A model generated the notes under the pieces. The model was not told where the DNA came from and made no database searches. It was given only the letters and a program-made list of their open reading frames with translations. This document shows, in pieces, positions 10,290 to 20,351 of a stretch of DNA of 64,000 nucleotides. The stretch covers positions 437,501,529-437,565,528 of the forward strand of contig NC_058522.1 in assembly GCF_904849725.1 (NCBI RefSeq). Direction: 5' to 3'. Position numbers and translations under genes: made by a program. Within the stretch, counting starts at the first letter, position 1. Each line of letters starts with the position of its first letter. The stretch is from Hordeum vulgare subsp. vulgare (taxonomy: Eukaryota; Streptophyta; Magnoliopsida; Poales; Poaceae).

Positions 10290-13140
10290 CCCTTTACTGT
10301 AGCATTATTTTTTTCCTGTTGTTCATGTTGTTCTTGGGGTTCCTTTGTTTTTCGATGTATACATTTTTGTTTTTTAACTTTCTTTATTTCTTTCAGTGTT
10401 TTCTATTATTTACTTTGTTTCTTTTATCATTTTTTATGATATACTTTGTTTCTTTCGACTGTTTTCTTAGGTTTATTATTTTTTAATTCTTCATTACATG
10501 TACAGTTTTATTTCAGAGATATTGTACACTTTCATATATATTTCATATACATCATGAACATTGTTCATACACGTTCAGCAGTTTTCAAATACATGACTAA
10601 CATTTTATTAAATACCTGTATTTATGTTTGATTTTTTATATCCATTTTACATTTGCATGTAGATAAGAAACATGTTTTATGCATGTTAAGCATTTTATGT
10701 GGCGGATCGAGGAGTCCGAGGTCAATGAGGTTTTTAAAAGGATGAAAGGAGGCAAGGTCATGGGTCCTGATTGTATCCCTATTAAGGTGTAGAGAGGCCT
10801 CGGGGACATATCGATAGTATGACTAACCAAGGTTTTAATCTCATTTTTTGGAAAAACAAGATGCGAGAAGAATGGTGCCCGAGTATATCATTACCAATTT
10901 TCAAGGACAAAGGGGATGTTTAGAGTCGTACTAACTATCGTAGAATTAAGCTAATGAGCAATTTAATGAAGCTACAAGAGAGAGTCTTTGAGCATCACTT
11001 AAGAAGAATGACAAGTGTGACAAAAAATCAATTAGTTTTCATGCGAGGGGGTCGATTTTCTTGATACGACAACTTACGGAGAGGTACATGGAGCAAGAGA
11101 AAGACATGCATATGGTGTTCATTGACTTGGAGAAGAGCTATGATAAGATACCTCGAAATGTCATGTGGTTGGCCTTGAAGAAACACAAAGTCGCACGAAA
11201 GTACATTACCCTCATAAAGGACATGTACGATAATGTTATCATAAGTGATGGCGACAGTGATAACTTCCAATTAAGATATGACTGCACTAGGGGTCCACTT
11301 TGATCCCTTATCTCTTTTGCTTGGTGAGTCACAAGGGATATACAAGAGCTATCATATGGTGTATGTCTTTACGGATGATGTGGTGCTAATCAACAATAGT
11401 CAACACATGGGTTAATAAAAAGTTAGAGCTATGAAGACAAACCTTAAAATCATAAGGTTTTTGACTTAGTAAAACTAAAACCGAGGACATGATGTACGGT
11501 TTCGGTACTACTAGGCACGAGGAGGATGAGGTTAGCCTTGATGGGGAGATGGTGCCTTAGAAGGACATCTTTTGTTATTTGGAGTCAATTCTATAGATAG
11601 ACAAAGATATCGACGATGATGTGAACCATAAAATAAAAGCTAGATGGATGAGTGACGCCAAGCTTCTCGCATTCTTTGTGACAAGAGAATGACACAAAAG
11701 CTAAAAGACAAGTTCTTCACGACAACTGTTCTACTAGCAATTTTGTATGTCGCTGAGTGTTGACCAACTAAAAAGCGACATGTGCAACAGCTAGGTGTGG
11801 TGAAGATGCACATGTTGATATGAATGTGTGGCCACACAAGGAAGGACCGAGTCTGGAATGATGATATACGAGATAGTTGGGTAACACCGGCTGAATAGAG
11901 CATTGTCCAACATGGTCTCACATAGTTTGAGCATATTCAGTGCAGGCCTCTAGAATCTCTAGTGCATATAACATGGCTAAAGCGTGTTGATAATATAAAA
12001 ACATATTGCGGTAGACCAAACTCGCCATGGAAGGAGTTCGTAAAAAGAGTTTTCAAGGAGTCGAGTATCATCAAAGAACTAGCCATGGACATGGATGCAT
12101 GGAAACTTGCTATCCATGTACGAGAACAATGAGGTGGTCACGAGATATTATGTGTTTTATCTCTAGCCTACCCTAATTTGTTTGGCACGAAAGGTTTTTT
12201 GTTGTTGTCCATATGGTTTTTTGTGCACTTTTAACATTTTCAAATAAATGACCATCAATTGTTCAAATTATATATGTGATGTCTATACTAGCAACGACCC
12301 ATGCGCTGCAACGAAAGAAAAAACTCATAATCTTCAATGGCTATGGACATATTCTTCTCCATCACCGAGATGCATTATCACCCTCATTTTCATGAAATCG
12401 TGCAATTTTTGGAAATCATGAGAATTTTTTGAACTCGTGAACATACCTGAAATCGTGAATATGTTATTTCGTGAACATTTTTACAAAATTTTAAATATTT
12501 TCTAAAATCATGAAATATTTTGAATTCATGAACATTCTAAATTATTTGCAAAATTTTATAAATAAAATAGAACGTTTTGAAAAATATTTTTCTTGTACAG
12601 GTAAACATTTCTAGAATTGACAAACATTTTTTTTTGGAAATTGGTGGAACAATCTTTGAAATTCACCAATATATTTTTGATTTAACGAATATATTTTTAA
12701 TTGCATGATCATTACTGAGTCAGCGAAACATTTTATGAATCGATAAATTGTTTTGTAAGTCACGAACAAATTTCTAACTTTCATGATTTTTTTAGTTAAT
12801 CAATATTTTTTGAATTGGCGAAATTCTGTTGCATTTCATTATTCATTAGTATTTTTTAATACACGGTATTTAAAAACTTATGAACATTTTATAATTTTAT
12901 GATAATTTTTTTTCAAAATTGCAAACATTTTTTATAGACGGACATGTTTTTAAATTGTGAACATTTTCTGAATTTATTAACATTTATGAATTATTAAGCA
13001 TTTTTTGAAAAATTATCATTTTATCATGTTATTTTTTTATTCTTTAAACTTTTTTCAGTTCAAGTTATTTAAAGCAGAATAAACTAAGACGAAAAAGGAA
13101 AGAGAAAAATAAAAGGTAAAATTTAAAAATAGTACTTCTG
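10290..13140. repeat. Foldback-like unit 1, interrupted by a LINE
   Basis: A T-rich block (10300-10490, many CTTTCTTT-like runs) is followed by an array of AACATTTT-like motifs. After the LINE insertion (10699-12210) the array continues to about 13050 and ends in an A-rich block (13075-13130) that looks like the complement of the T-rich start. It is low complexity and much diverged, so the pairing is suggestive only. Confidence 0.35.
10699..12210 (+). pseudogene. LINE reverse transcriptase relic, 5' truncated
   Basis: The decayed frame matches the second ORF of a widespread grass LINE. Recognisable pieces in order are KGGKVMGPDCIP, then VFIDLEKSYDKIPRNVMW (RT motif region), YITLIKDMYDN, a damaged catalytic region with DDVVL near 11375-11390, EVSLDGEMVP, and a C-terminal part with VRNDD-like residues. 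Many stops and frameshifts occur. The 3' end is the typical AGCCTACCCTAATTTG tract followed by a GTTGTTG tail near 12200. The 5' end begins inside the RT domain, as expected for incomplete target-primed reverse transcription. No target duplication is evident. Confidence 0.85.
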
Positions 13141-13489
13141 TACATGGACCAGGCCGAATTGGTACGTTTTGTCTTCTCTGTGTATGAAAGCGCATTATAG
13201 TACGTTCCCCGTTGGATAGCCGGCCGAGGCAGGGATTCGCCTGTGTTTTTTTTATCATTTTAGGTGGATCAGTGGGTAATATTTTAAAATTTTGGGAACA
13301 ATTTTAACGATATACCGTCAAAAGCAATAGTCACTTTATTATCAGGTATAGATTTATTCATACACATTATATGTTCCTCGTATAAACCATAAATTTGTTT
13401 TGCACAAGTTTAACATTTTAAGTAAATGACTAACATTCATCGAACATATGTTTTAACTTATGTATACATATTGCACACTTTTCGTAGAC

Positions 13490-15500
13490 TTTAGTAACAT
13501 TTTTAGTTTTTCTTCAAAAATTTGATTTTGGTTTTTCTGTTATCTTTACTTTCCATCGTTATTTTGTTTCTTTCTTGGTTTTCATTGATTTTATCTTTTT
13601 ATTCATTATTTTTTATCAGTTTTCATTATTTTTTGCTTTCGTTTTTTGAATTTTTTAGGTTGTTTGTTTTTTCTTGGTTTTACGGTTTTTCTTTCTTTCC
13701 CTTGTTTGCTTCTCAGGGTTTCTTTGTTTCTCTTCTACTCCCTCCATGTGGAAATACTTGCCGTATAAATGTATAAAAATAAATGTATATAAAACTTAAA
13801 TACATATAGATACATATGATAAGTATTTCCGAACGGAGGGATAATTGAATTAGTGTCTTGGGGTTTATCATTTTTTTCGCTCCCTTGCTTTTCTTTTTTA
13901 ATTTTATTGGGTTTCCTTTACCTTTATTTGTTTTTGTCGTTTTACGCCGGTTATTTTTGGTTCACCACAGGTTAACATATTTTAAGTACATATTCTACAT
14001 TTTTTACATATATCTAAAAACTGTTTTATATACATTGTTAATATTTTTTAATTACATGATTAACAGTGTTTGCAAACTTATATTTTATAAGTTAACTTTT
14101 TCTCGTACACACTTGACCTTTGTGGTATATAACTAATATTTTCTCTATTACATGTTTAACACTAGTACAAGATTTAAATTTTTAGAATATATGTTTGTAT
14201 CTTTTTCTGCACATTTAAAATGCTCGATTATCAAACACAGCATTATTATTTTTAGTACAAGGTTAACATTTATTATATGCACATTTTACATTTTTTCAAC
14301 TAATTTATTAGCATTTTCCAAGTACAAGATTATTTTTTCAAATCATGATTAACAATTTTAAAATATTGCATAACATTTTTATATACATATTTTTTATTTT
14401 TTGAAATGCTTGGTTAATATTTTTAAATACATTTTCCAAATACATGATTAACAGTTTTCAAATATCTGATCAACTTTTTCACACATATTGTATATATGTT
14501 TCGTATATATGAGAAATATTTTCTTTATACAAATTTAACATTTTCGAAATATTAGTTAATATTTTTTTCAATGTTGTATGTAAATAATTTTTGTAATATA
14601 TTTATTTACAATATTTGGATGTATAAATAAAATATAAAAATAAAGAAAAAACAAAAAAAACATGAAAGAACATTGAAAAAAGTTGTCGTTTTTCTTAAAC
14701 ATTCATAACTTTTAAAAATGTATGAGATTTTCAAAAAATGTTCGGTTTTCTAAACTAACGTTCGGTATTTTAAGTAAATGATCGGTATGTTCAAAAAATG
14801 TTCAATATTTTCAAAACATATTCGAAATATCAAAAAATTGTTAAATTGTTAATCAAGTTCATGTTCAAAAACTATTCTTAAATTTCAAAAAATGTTCTTG
14901 ATTCCAAACAATGTTACATATTTCAACAAATTGTCGTTTAGTAATTTTAGAAATGTTCTTGTTTCTAAAAAGTAGAAATCTTGTCTTCTAGAAAATGTAT
15001 GTCTTTTTAATAATTGTTCGCGTTTACGAATTTGTTTAGAAGTTTTCAAAACTGTTCTCATTTAAAAAAGTTCTCAAGATTCAAAAAATGCTCGTGCTTT
15101 CAAAAATTGTACGCGCTTCCAAATTTGTTCAAGGTTTTTGAAAAAATTTCTCCGTTTCAAAATTTTGTTCCCAAGATTTAAAAAATGTTCTTCCTTTAAA
15201 AAATTGTTTGCGCTTCCAAATTTGTTTTGGATTTTCCAAAATTCTTCATAGTTTCAAAATTTGTTTCAAGATTCAAAAAATGTTTTGACTTTATAAATTT
15301 GTTTGCGCTTTCACATTTGTTCTCCGTTTTAGAAAATATTTATAGTTTCAAAAAATGATTTGGAAATTCAAGATTTGTTCGGTTTTACAAAAAAAATGAA
15401 AGAGAAACAAAAAGTAAAGAAGAAAGGAACCAAAAAGGAAAAAAGAAAGGAAATAAAGAGAAAAAGAATATAAGAAACAGAAGAAAATAGAAAAAATGGA
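13490..15500. repeat. Foldback-like unit 2: T-rich start, motif arrays, A-rich end
   Basis: A T-rich block (13500-13960) leads into AACATTTT-type arrays (13970-14590), a short A-rich block (14640-14690), a TCAAAAAATGTTC-type array (14700-15360) and a final A-rich block (15393-15500). The layout parallels unit 1. No ORF has support. Confidence 0.4.
13738..13841. mobile_element. Stowaway-type MITE
   Basis: The terminal inverted repeats are CTCCCTCC...GGAAATACTTG at the left and AAGTATTTCC...CGGAGGGA at the right. The element is about 104 bp, AT-rich inside, and flanked by TA on both sides. This is the standard Stowaway (Tc1/mariner MITE) arrangement in grasses. Confidence 0.85.
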
Positions 15501-15744
15501 AAAAACTGGGCCGGCAGTCGGACGACCATCCTGTGCGCCCGAGTGACTCCCTGACGCAGAATGCGACAGGTAGGAGCTCCCTCAACATTATGCCGTTTCG
15601 CAGAAGGCGGTCCCTCTGACTGGGCCAACACAATCCTCTCTACCGAAAGGGAAATGTTTGGAGCCGGCGCGCCGACCGAACAGTTCGGTTGGTCACACGC
15701 TACCCGCGCGCATAGCTGGCCCAACCATGCAACATTTTTCCGTT

Positions 15745-16100
15745 CAAATTTGCTGCAACCAGCGTTTAAATTGGCTATAATCGTTTAAATCGGCTACAAT
15801 TTATCCGTTAAAAGAACTACATCCACGTTTGGTTGTAACCCGAGTTTGTTGGATTTTTTCGCTACAACCAACGTTTGATTTTTGCTACAACCGGTGTTGA
15901 TTTTACAACCGGTATCAATATTTGCTACAACCGTTCACTAAAGCAGTTGCATACACGTTCGTCGGAGTTGCAACCAGTGTTCACCGGATTATTTTGCTAC
16001 AACCCACATTTTGTTTTTCTACCACGTATCATCAGCGTCGTTTTCTTGCTACGACAACGTTGATATTTTTGTGCTACAACCATATTTTTGCTGCATATGT
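15745..16100 (+). repeat. Degenerate TTGCTACAACC repeat array
   Basis: At least eight spaced variants of TTGCTACAACC or TTGCAACC occur at irregular intervals of 25-50 bp. No coding function is visible. Confidence 0.7.
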
Positions 16101-16690
16101 GGACTCGATTCACTGCTTACTTTTGCTGTATGGACAGATCTGACGGTCAATTCGGATCCAATCCGGCGGATTGGGCGGCCCGCGTGCGGCAGATTAAAAG
16201 TTTCAGTCGGCACGCCGACGCAGAGCAGTGTCCCTATCAAAATCAGGTGTCATACGACTTGACATTGTAGGGAATCGAGTCGGTTTTTTCAATTTTTTGT
16301 CACTTTTGGATTTTGGATAAAGGATGATAAACTGGATTTTCAAACATGAAAATTCAAATTTTTGAAAATAATTATTGAACAACAAAATATATTAATGAAA
16401 TATAAACATTTTTTTGAAAAGTCAGAAATTCTTTAAGTTTTAAAACGAAAACATTTTTTAAGGAACACATACATTTTAATCATTTTCATGAAATTTTCAA
16501 ACATTAAAAAAGCATAAACATTTATTACGAAAGTTTCAAAAAGTATTTGAACATTTTTAGAAACTTCCTCTTAAACTACAAGAAGAGAAAAAAGAAAAAA
16601 ACCTGGTGTAGAACGAACTAGAAGGTCCATAATCAATAGTAAATTGGACATAAAGCTTATAGAAGGGATGATAGAACGGACATGGAGTAT
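16101..16690. other. No gene seen
   Basis: A short GC-richer part (16130-16260) is followed by AT-rich sequence with GAACATTTTT-like motifs. Only short frames are present. Confidence 0.5.
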
Positions 16691-17028
16691 ATGAGCTCGA
16701 GCTCATATACTCCCTAATGAACAGTAAAATAAATCAAAAAAAAAATTCTAAAATTTGGGAAAATGAAACATTGATATTTTTTCTACCCGTGTGCAAAATA
16801 TCATGATGAAATCACATTTATGGAGGGGTGGTCAAGAAAACAAAAATAATGCTTAAAAAATAGTGTTTTTGGAATCATTTTGAAGCATTAATTTTGTTTT
16901 ATTTTGTCTACACCTCCAGGAAAAACATCAATGTTTCTTTTCATAAAATTTTAAAATTTTTTAAAACATTTTACTATTTTTTTTTCGGATTTTACTGTTC
17001 ATCCAAGAGCATTTGAGCTCGAGCTCAT
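16691..17028. mobile_element. MITE with long imperfect terminal inverted repeats
   Basis: The left end ATGAGCTCGAGCTCAT...AATGAACAGTAAAAT is mirrored at the right by ATTTTACTGTTCAT...TTTGAGCTCGAGCTCAT. Complementarity continues inward for about 100 bp, including an ACATTGAT / ATCAATGT pair. It is AT-rich and non-coding, 338 bp long. I could not fix a target duplication, so I do not assign a superfamily. Confidence 0.75.
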
Positions 17029-17040
17029 AATAGCACTTTC

Positions 17041-17590
17041 GAGAACGTATTATAATAGCTAATGTCATGCCCAGAACAGCTCTAGCTTGCTTGCACGTGT
17101 CCGACATGTGGACATTTCTACGGACGTGCGCCACCTAGGAAATTCCCAGTGCAACAACCCTTTAAATAGAAAAATACACTCATACCCATACTCGAACCAA
17201 CAGTTCCGCAAAAAGAATTGAAGTTAAGAGAGAGTGTCGATATGCTCGAGTAGTGGCGGCCGCAGCTAAGCCCAAAGCTTGTCATTGATGCCCATTTGGC
17301 GTCCATCATTGCTAGACATTCCTACAATAATGTTTGCTCCTACTGTCTTCCTTTTCTCCCCTTATCACTGTCCTTGTTGTTTTATCGTCTCTCTAATTCT
17401 CATCCTCCTACGTTCCAAAATTTGGAATGTCATCTACAACGACACTCACATGATCATTTTAGTTGCTTAAGCGCTTCTCCTTTTGCAACTCCGTTCCCAG
17501 CTTTTCACTCCTATAATTTTGTCAATGTTTGCTACAACAACAACAACAATAATAATAATAATAATAAAAATAAAAATAATAAGTAGTAGT
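17041..17590 (+). other. Gene-like island with TATA-like box and a short broken ORF
   Basis: This stretch differs from its surroundings. It has G-box-like CACGTG at 17094, TTTAAATAG at about 17160-17168, then a leader and an ATG near 17241 with a stop three codons later. The frame continues open to 17586 and reads PKLVIDAHLASIIARHSY and onward, ending in an Asn/Lys run coded by a microsatellite. I do not recognise the product. It could be the 5' part of a dead gene or chance. Confidence 0.3.
17534..17583 (+). repeat. AAC/AAT microsatellite
   Basis: An (AAC)n tract merges into (AAT)n and AAAAT runs. Confidence 0.9.
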
Positions 17591-17994
17591 TTTTGATGTT
17601 CACTCGAGCTCATGTGAGCTCGAGGTATGAAGAACACTTCCAATCAATATAGACTATCTACTAGAGGTACTCTTAGTAGCGGTGTCGGTGAATACTCACA
17701 CCATAAGCCATGGGTAGGCTATAGATGGTAGGAACCGAAGTGACACCGGAGGGCGCTGGGGGCGAGGTTGGTACAAGAATGGAACGCACGATGTACCCAG
17801 GTTCAGGGCTCTCCGTAGAGATAATACCCCTAGTCCTGCCGGAGTGTAAGATGTATATGGATGGGATTACAAGTTGCTCCTAGAGCTGTATCGGGGAAGA
17901 GGAAGAAGGAGTAGCCGGCTCGACTCTGCCTCTCCTATGTGGTTGGTGTGTCTTATGAGTTGACCGATCCTCTACATGGAGGGGGGCTGGGGGG

Positions 17995-18002
17995 TTTTAT
18001 AG
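17995..18002 (-). promoter_or_regulatory. TATA box of the T1 LTR
   Basis: CTATAAAA on the minus strand within the LTR, in a GC-rich setting; the likely LTR core promoter. Confidence 0.55.
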
Positions 18003-18485
18003 ACAGCCCCACCGACCTACAATATGGTTAAAGGGTACAAGAGTGGGACCCGGCTGGCAGCCTCGCCGGCTGGCCAGGGGGCCCCCGGGGGTCTTGTCTT
18101 GTCGCTTGAGGGCCCCGCCGACTGCGAGGTCCCGTCTGGCGGTGGGACCCGCCGGCTAGCCAATGAGGCTCTCGTGTAAGGTTGACGCATGACGCGTATG
18201 GTACATCCGGCGTCTTCTAGCGAGATTCGTCATGGGCAGACAATACGTCCGCCTCCACTGTTCCCACGCCGAGTGAAGTAATGGAGTGGGAGTTTGACGG
18301 GCTGACACTGTGCAGGGTGATGGATCAGAGCCGGGGGAGGTCAGCGGCGTGGCCGCCGACGCTGGTACCCGTCGTGCACTCTAATCCAGTACCTTTGCTG
18401 ACGCGTAGACACCTTTAATCGTAGGGTCTCCCCATGACCTACAATCTGATGTGACTTGTGATCCCCAGCCGGCTAGCCTGCTCGA

Positions 18486-18650
18486 CTAGCCGGCCTGGGC
18501 ATGGCCGCCTCGTCCCTAGCCGGCTGGCTTGGCCTAGGCGACCAGGGAGAGGTAGCTGTCTTGCCTCTAGCCGGCAGGTGCTTCCTGGCCGACCAGAGAG
18601 TTGGCCGCCTCGCCCCCAGCCGGTACGTGTTTCCTAGCCTGCCAGGGGAC
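18486..18650. repeat. AGCCGG repeats in the T1 LTR
   Basis: Copies of an AGCCGG-centred unit start at 18488, 18518, 18569 and 18618, the last three about 50 bp apart with shared GACCAG and TTCCT segments. Confidence 0.6.
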
Positions 18651-18789
18651 TTGGGCCTTGTAGAATTGTTTTGGTCATTCCTTCTGGGTTGAAGGTAAAG
18701 GAGCAGGCTCGTTGAGCCTACCCCAGGGTTATCCCCCCGACAGTAGTCCCCGAAACTGGAGAGGCCCGCCGCTTGGTTGCGGGTGGCCT

Positions 18790-20272
18790 TGATACATCTC
18801 CGTCGTATCTACTTTTCCGAACTCTTTTGCCCTTGTTTTGGACTCTAGTTTGCATGATTTGAATGGAACTAACCCAGACTAACGCTGTTTCCAGCAGAAT
18901 TGCCATGGTGTTGTTTTTGCGCAGAAATAAAAGTTCTCGGAATGACCTGGAAATTTACGAGGATTTTTTGTGGAATATATAAAAAATACAAGCGCAAGAA
19001 TCAACCGGAGAAGTGGAGCGTGGAGCCCACAAGCACACCAGGCGCGCCCCCTGGCCGCGCCTAACAGGCTTGTGGGGCCCATGGAGCTCCACCGCCTCCA
19101 ATTCCACCTTTATTTAGTCCCTTCCGTCCGAAAAAATCAGGGAGAAAAGTTCATCGCGTTTTACGATACGGAGGCACCGCCACCTCATGTTCTTCCTCTG
19201 GAGGGCAGATCTGGAGTCTGTTCTGGGCTCCGGAGAGGGGAGATCATCGCCATCGTCATCACCAACCTTCCTTCATCGCCAATTCCATGATGCTCTTCAC
19301 CGTTCGTGAGTAATCTCATCGTAGGCTTGCTGGACGGTGGTGGGTTGGATGAGATCTATCATGTAATCGAGTTAGTTTTGACGGGGATTGATCCCTAGTA
19401 TCCACTATGTTCTGAGATTGATGTTGCTACTACTTTGCCATGCTTAATGCTTGTCACTAGGGCCCGAGTGCCATGATTTCAGATCTGAACCTATTATGTT
19501 CTCCTCAATATATGTGTGTTCTAGATCCTATCTTGCAAGTTGTAGTCACCTACTATGTGTTATGACCCGGCAACCCCGGAGTGACAATAGCTGGAACCAC
19601 TCCCGGATATGACCATAGTATGAGGAGTTCATGTATTCACCAAGTGCTAATGCGTTGTTCCGGTTCTCTATTGAAAGGAGAACCTTAATATCCCGTAGTT
19701 TCCATTAGGACCCCGCTGCCACGAGAGGGATGGGCAATAGATGTCATGCAAGTTCTTTTTCCTAAGCACGTATGACTACATATGGAATACATGCCTACAT
19801 TACATTGACGAACTGGAGCTAGTTAAATATCTCTCCGTGTTATAACTGTTGCATGATGAATACCATCCAGCATAATTATCCATCACCGATCCAATGCCTA
19901 CGAGTTTTTCCTACTGGTCCTTGCTACGTTACTCTGACGCTACTGCTGTCACTGCTGCTACTGTTACTCTGTCGCTACTGCTGTCACTGCTGCTACTGTT
20001 ACTCTGCCACTAATGCTGTCACTGCTGCTACTGTTACTCTGTCGCTATTGCTTTCACTGTTGCTACTGTTACTGTTGCTACTGTTGCTATCACACTACTT
20101 TGCTACTGATACTTTTCTGCAGATACTAACTCTTTCAGCTGTGGTTGAATTGACAACTCAATTGCTGATACTTGAGAATATTCTTTGGCTTCCCCTTGTG
20201 TCGAATCAACAAATTTGGGTTGAATACTCTACCCTCGAAAACTGTTCGATCCCCTATACTTGTGGGTTATCA
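18790..20272 (+). mobile_element. A1 5' LTR
   Basis: TG...CA LTR of 1483 bp, matched along its length by 43196-44655. It contains a 35-bp-period repeat near its end. Confidence 0.92.
19931..20100 (+). repeat. 35-bp tandem repeat inside the A1 LTR
   Basis: ACTCTG-to-ACTCTG spacing is exactly 35 bp (19931, 19966, 20001, 20036). The unit is rich in CTACTG and CTGCTG, and a degenerate tail follows. The corresponding part of the 3' LTR (about 44330-44470) has fewer regular copies. Confidence 0.85.
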
Positions 20273-20283
20273 AGACCTTTTTC

Positions 20284-20301
20284 TAGCGCCGTTGCCGGGG
20301 A
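20284..20301 (+). promoter_or_regulatory. A1 primer-binding site (tRNA-Asp type)
   Basis: TAGCGCCGTTGCCGGGGA starts 12 nt after the LTR. It differs in one base from TGGCGCCGTTGCCGGGGA, the known Athila-type site complementary to the 3' end of tRNA-Asp. Confidence 0.8.
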
Positions 20302-20351
20302 GGCATAATACTATTCTGTGAGTCACTTGGGATTTATGTGTGCTGATCACT

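Larger units (their letters stand above)
17683..18742 (-). mobile_element. T1 3' LTR
   Basis: On the plus strand the LTR runs TGTCGG...CCGACA, a 6-bp inverted terminus. The adjacent GTAGTCCCCGAAACTG is, on the minus strand, a purine-rich CAGTTTCGGGGACTAC directly before the LTR, as expected for the polypurine tract. The flanking AGCGG at 17678-17682 is the candidate target duplication. The length is 1060 bp. Confidence 0.85.

Noticed and set aside
11061..11303. Stand-alone 80-codon gene
   Set aside because: It is one surviving open piece of the LINE RT domain.
15368..15724. 118-codon frame on minus
   Set aside because: It is mostly Phe/Ser/Leu from the A-rich block of a foldback-like unit.
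17249..17262. GCGGCCGC next to CTCGAG as vector contamination
   Set aside because: The sequence on both sides continues as plant-like DNA without any vector match I recognise; single restriction sites occur by chance.
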